A DNA stretch of 64,000 bases, from positions 7,728 to 71,727 of the forward strand of contig DXVO01000025.1 of the NCBI GenBank assembly GCA_019417325.1, written 5' to 3'. The stretch comes from Parabacteroides sp. (GTDB lineage Bacteria > Bacteroidota > Bacteroidia > Bacteroidales > Tannerellaceae). Position numbers and translations under genes: made by a program. The notes below the pieces were generated by a model. That model was not told the origin of the DNA. It made no database searches and worked only from the letters and a program-made list of their open reading frames with translations. Below, one piece after another: positions 61,082 to 64,000 of the stretch; position 1 is the stretch's first letter; each line of letters opens with the position of its first letter.

Positions 61082-62584
61082 ATGACAAAGATATATTTTA
61101 TCCGGTGGATTTTGTTTGCTTTTCTGTATGGTAGCCTGGTTTCGTGCACAGGGGAAAAGAAACAGGTTAGAATCGGTTTTTCTCAATGTACGGGTGGAGA
61201 ATGGCGTGAACAGATGAATCAGGAAATCATGTCGGAAGCCGGTTTCTACGATAATGTAGATATAACCATCAAAAATGCTTCCGGCAATATCGGGCAACAG
61301 ATAGACGATATCCAGTTTTTTATCAAAGACAAAGTGGACCTCCTCATCGTTTCCCCCTTGGAAGACAGTGCCTTGATAGAGACTTTCAATAATCAGGATT
61401 TCCATAATATCCCGGTATTGTTGGTCGACCGGAAGTTGTCTTCCAACAAATATGTCTCGTTTGTCGGGGCGAGCAATTGGGAGGTAGGCACGAAAGCGGC
61501 GGATTACGTAAAGCTACTCAGGGGAGAAAAACCTACACATATTCTTCATATCAAAGGGCACGACAAGTCGACGGCTACCCTGGAGAGGGAGGCTGCTTTC
61601 GTAAATGCGCTATATCCTTTGAAAAACATGTCTATCTCGACAATTGTATCGGGAGACGATTCCGGAGGGAAAAATGTGGAATCGACGAAATATATTCTGG
61701 AGGAAAATCTGGACCTTTTGAAAACGGTCGACGTGATTTATGCTTTCAACGATGCCATAGCCATTACAGCCCACGAAGTATTACGGAAAAACCAAATCCA
61801 GCATATGCCAATCATTATAGGTGTAGACGGCTTGTTAGGATATAACAAAGGCATTTATGCCGTTAAAGAGGGTATCCTTACAGCCTCTATTGTCTATCCT
61901 ACCGGAGGAAGAAAGGTATTAGATGTAGGTATGAAAATCGTCAACCATGTATCGGTTCCCAAAGAAAATCTGCTACCTACTTTCCTTATCGATAAGAGTA
62001 ACGTTTCGGTATATCATAACCAGGGATTGGATGTGACAGAATTGCAACAAAAAATAAATTTTCTGTTGCAAGAAAAAAAGATGGATAAGCAGCGGTTGCA
62101 AACTTGGTTTTCCGGCGGAATACTTGGTTTTGTTCTTCTGTTAACAATCTGTATAGTCCTGTTTAGGAAAATAAAAAAAGCAAAACTCCCATCCCTGGAA
62201 GAAACATCGCATGGAGATAAACAAGCTACAGAGACTTCCGCTGACGAAGAATGGGAAGAATTTGAAAAGAAAATCTTAGCATACGTCAAAGCGCACTATA
62301 TGGAGTATGATTGCGATTTAAATGTTTTAATAGACGATTTAGGATTGTCGCGGGTTCATTTTTATAAGAAATTCAAATTGAAATTCGGAGATACGCCCAA
62401 CAACTATCTGAAAAAATACCGCTTAGAAAAATCGAAAGGGTTGATTTTAGCAAATAAATATACGTATGCAGAAGTAGGGTATCAAGTGGGATTTTCTTCT
62501 CCCGCCTATTTTACTAAATGTTTTAAAGAAGAATATAGCTTGACACCCTCCCAATATTTCGACAAGAAGACAAAGAAAAACTAA
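61082..62584 (+). CDS. Membrane one-component regulator: periplasmic sugar-binding domain, TM, AraC DNA-binding domain
   Basis: A 500-residue protein. An N-terminal hydrophobic stretch ends in a lipobox-like GSLVSC (Cys22). Residues about 28-310 are a LacI/RbsB-type periplasmic binding fold (VRIGFSQCTGGEWREQMNQE, VDRKLSSNKYVSFVGASN, YAFNDAIAITAHEVL, IIIGVDGLLGY). Residues 317-342 look coiled-coil, 343-362 is a membrane helix (FSGGILGFVLLLTICIVLF) and 396-495 an AraC helix-turn-helix. No histidine kinase or receiver is present, so sugar binding must reach the DNA-binding domain across the membrane directly. It is the likely activator of the GH65 locus. Confidence 0.88.
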   Translation: MTKIYFIRWILFAFLYGSLVSCTGEKKQVRIGFSQCTGGEWREQMNQEIMSEAGFYDNVDITIKNASGNIGQQIDDIQFFIKDKVDLLIVSPLEDSALIETFNNQDFHNIPVLLVDRKLSSNKYVSFVGASNWEVGTKAADYVKLLRGEKPTHILHIKGHDKSTATLEREAAFVNALYPLKNMSISTIVSGDDSGGKNVESTKYILEENLDLLKTVDVIYAFNDAIAITAHEVLRKNQIQHMPIIIGVDGLLGYNKGIYAVKEGILTASIVYPTGGRKVLDVGMKIVNHVSVPKENLLPTFLIDKSNVSVYHNQGLDVTELQQKINFLLQEKKMDKQRLQTWFSGGILGFVLLLTICIVLFRKIKKAKLPSLEETSHGDKQATETSADEEWEEFEKKILAYVKAHYMEYDCDLNVLIDDLGLSRVHFYKKFKLKFGDTPNNYLKKYRLEKSKGLILANKYTYAEVGYQVGFSSPAYFTKCFKEEYSLTPSQYFDKKTKKN

Positions 62585-62603
62585 AAAAGTTGGAACAGTT
62601 TTT

Positions 62604-63554
62604 TTATTCTTCCTCCGCCGGCTTCAAGATATCATTCCCAATCTGCATTACCGGTACGGTGTCATTTGTAAAGTGTACCGTAGAAATACACATATATCTC
62701 GGATGAATTTCTTCTTTATTTTTATGTGCATGATACACGATTTTCATCTGGCCTTCCTTATCTTTAAACATAGCGCTATGCCCGACTCCGACAAGGCTAT
62801 CTGGTTTCTGCAAAATCGGATTCGCTGAATATTTTGTCCAGGGGCCCATAGGAGAGCTTGCTGTGGCGTAACCTATTCCGTAGAAAGGACTCTCATAACT
62901 ATTGCCTGAATAGGTCATATAATACACTCCCTTGTGTTTAATGACAAAGGCGCCTTCATTAACACGAGGATGAACTTCTTCCCAGGGCTGGGATACATGA
63001 ATACATTTTGTTAACGTAGATGGTTTGATTGACTGCAAATCGCTTTCAAGCTCAGCAGCCCATATATTTAATCCATCATTGAAACGGTCAAAATACAGAT
63101 AGGGTTTCCCGTCATCATCTATAAATAAGGTATTATCAATACACTTTTCATCTTCAATCATGGGTCGTTTTTCATCTTGCACGAATGGCCCGAAAGGAGA
63201 ATCGGATACTGCTGCACAGATATGTTCGTCTGCCGTGTAATACATAAGAAATTTATTTTTTTCTTTTATATAATAGACTTCCGGCGCCCAGAACCAACGT
63301 TCTCCCCATGAGTCTTTCTGATGTAAAGCAAGAGATTCTGCCTTTTTCCAATGCTTTAAATCATTGGAAGAATATACTTCTATGCCTTCTTCGGCATTGG
63401 TTCCATATGCATAATACACATTTTCATAAAGCATTATAAACGGATCACCAAATGGGATTCGCTTTTCTTCTACGGATTTACTTTTTCCCACATTTAGACA
63501 GGATATCAGAATAGTACTCAAAAATACAGTTACCAAAAGGGTTGAAACTTTCAT
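62604..63554 (-). CDS. GH43-like glycosidase lipoprotein
   Basis: A 316-residue five-bladed beta-propeller enzyme with the GH43 catalytic triad: Asp37 (FGDPF), Asp140 (CIDNTLF) and Glu200 (VNEGAFV). The lipobox is TILISC (Cys19). Blocks such as YAYGTNAEEGIEVYSSNDL and KHWKKAES are typical of GH43 arabinofuranosidase/galactofuranosidase subfamilies (subfamily 34 is a possibility, not proven). It is convergent with the regulator gene (19 bp between stops) and may act on side chains of the same glycan. Confidence 0.85.
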   Translation of the reverse strand: MKVSTLLVTVFLSTILISCLNVGKSKSVEEKRIPFGDPFIMLYENVYYAYGTNAEEGIEVYSSNDLKHWKKAESLALHQKDSWGERWFWAPEVYYIKEKNKFLMYYTADEHICAAVSDSPFGPFVQDEKRPMIEDEKCIDNTLFIDDDGKPYLYFDRFNDGLNIWAAELESDLQSIKPSTLTKCIHVSQPWEEVHPRVNEGAFVIKHKGVYYMTYSGNSYESPFYGIGYATASSPMGPWTKYSANPILQKPDSLVGVGHSAMFKDKEGQMKIVYHAHKNKEEIHPRYMCISTVHFTNDTVPVMQIGNDILKPAEEE

Positions 63555-64000
63555 TGCTTTAGATTTTATGATTATTAATACAATATTTTAAAATACAGAA
63601 GTAATTTCCTTATTACTGTATTTAATTAGTCACTATTCCCGTATGCCAGTGAAATGTCATTTTACAAATTTGATTAGATTATCTTCAAATGCCACTAATA
63701 AACAAAGGCTTAACACAGACTTTAATAGCATAAACACAATAAATCACATTGTCAGAATTACGGCAAAAATATAATCTTAGGTATTGGGAACAAGATACAT
63801 TCTATATTATTTATGTGATATTATTAATTATTGTCAGAATTGTAGAGCTAAAAACAGTACCGAATAAGAGTATATCCAAATTATAGAAACGGTTACACGT
63901 CATAACGAACAGATACACAATACACATATTATATTACAATATATAAGTTCTTGAAGAACTCATGTATTTCAAAAGTGCAAATATATTTTTTTTTACAATT
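63555..64000. other. 446-bp AT-rich region upstream of the GH43 gene
   Basis: No gene seen. It contains a 12-bp direct repeat ATTGTCAGAATT at 63748-63759 and 63830-63841, a palindrome AGTTCTTGAAGAACT at 63946-63960, and minus-strand -7 boxes TATTTTTG (63771-63764, with TTG 19 nt upstream at 63793-63791) and TATATTTG (63985-63978). The GH43 leader would be long if either box is used. Confidence 0.55.

Noticed and set aside
1..64000. tRNA, rRNA, CRISPR array, insertion sequence or prophage
   Set aside because: No cloverleaf-like, repeat-spacer, transposase or phage structural gene signatures were seen anywhere in the window.

Overview
The window is a chromosomal segment of a Bacteroidales bacterium, most likely Parabacteroides or Bacteroides. 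Four things point there: SusC/SusD polysaccharide utilisation loci (PULs), a hybrid two-component regulator, TANNTTTG -7 promoter boxes (about 24 nt before a start codon in several cases) in place of sigma70 TATAAT boxes, and the conserved blocks rpmH/PASTA/RluD/Ddl and DUF1599/BT_3928-type/tpiA/SPOR/folE. The species cannot be fixed from the sequence alone. I saw no rRNA, tRNA, CRISPR array, insertion sequence or prophage.

Layout. 1-2247 is the 3' part of a hybrid two-component regulator cut by the window edge. 2309-8331 (minus) is housekeeping: a PlsC-type acyltransferase, Ddl, an RluD-type pseudouridine synthase, a PASTA protein, ribosomal protein L34, a TPR protein and a sirtuin lacking zinc cysteines. 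8411-12531 (minus) is a TonB-dependent receptor/lipoprotein pair, with an AraC regulator divergent at 12696-13541. 13547-31585 (minus) is a complete alpha-mannan PUL. In transcription order it holds an ECF sigma factor, a FecR anti-sigma factor, an STN-domain SusC, SusD, two tandem SusE-like lipoproteins, GH76, GH92, an unrecognised 742-residue putative glycosidase, a second GH76 and GH125. The expected division of labour is surface cleavage of an alpha-1,6-mannan backbone by the lipoprotein GH76 with the acidic post-Cys signal, SusCD import, then periplasmic trimming by GH92, GH76 and GH125.

31682-44894 (plus) is core genome: two FKBP-type isomerases, an Lrp/AsnC regulator, a subtilase, xseA, xseB, ispD, recG, an M23/LysM peptidase, DUF1599, a DoxX-like membrane protein, tpiA, a SPOR protein and folE. 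45021-49566 (minus) holds an ATP-grasp-like protein, a DUF349 coiled-coil protein and a PAP2 phosphatase fused to a probable outer-membrane barrel. A dicarboxylate/amino-acid symporter follows (50010-51215), with a long leader that includes a 35-codon ORF.

51896-63554 is a second PUL with visibly higher G+C than its surroundings. It encodes a GH65 enzyme with the two-glutamate pattern of hydrolases rather than phosphorylases, SusC, SusD, a lipoprotein (alpha/alpha)6-barrel glycosidase, and an unusual regulator. That regulator joins a periplasmic sugar-binding domain through one membrane segment directly to an AraC DNA-binding domain, with no kinase or receiver. A convergent GH43-like lipoprotein closes the locus. 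An alpha-1,2-linked glucoside (kojibiose type, or Glc-alpha-1,2-Gal) is the best guess for its substrate; this is inference.

The points most worth following are the PBP-TM-AraC regulator with its GH65 PUL, the unrecognised enzyme inside the mannan PUL, a 22-bp-phased triple near-palindrome between the sigma and anti-sigma genes, a 21-bp tandem/inverted repeat at 51320-51399, and the leader ORF at 49789-49896.
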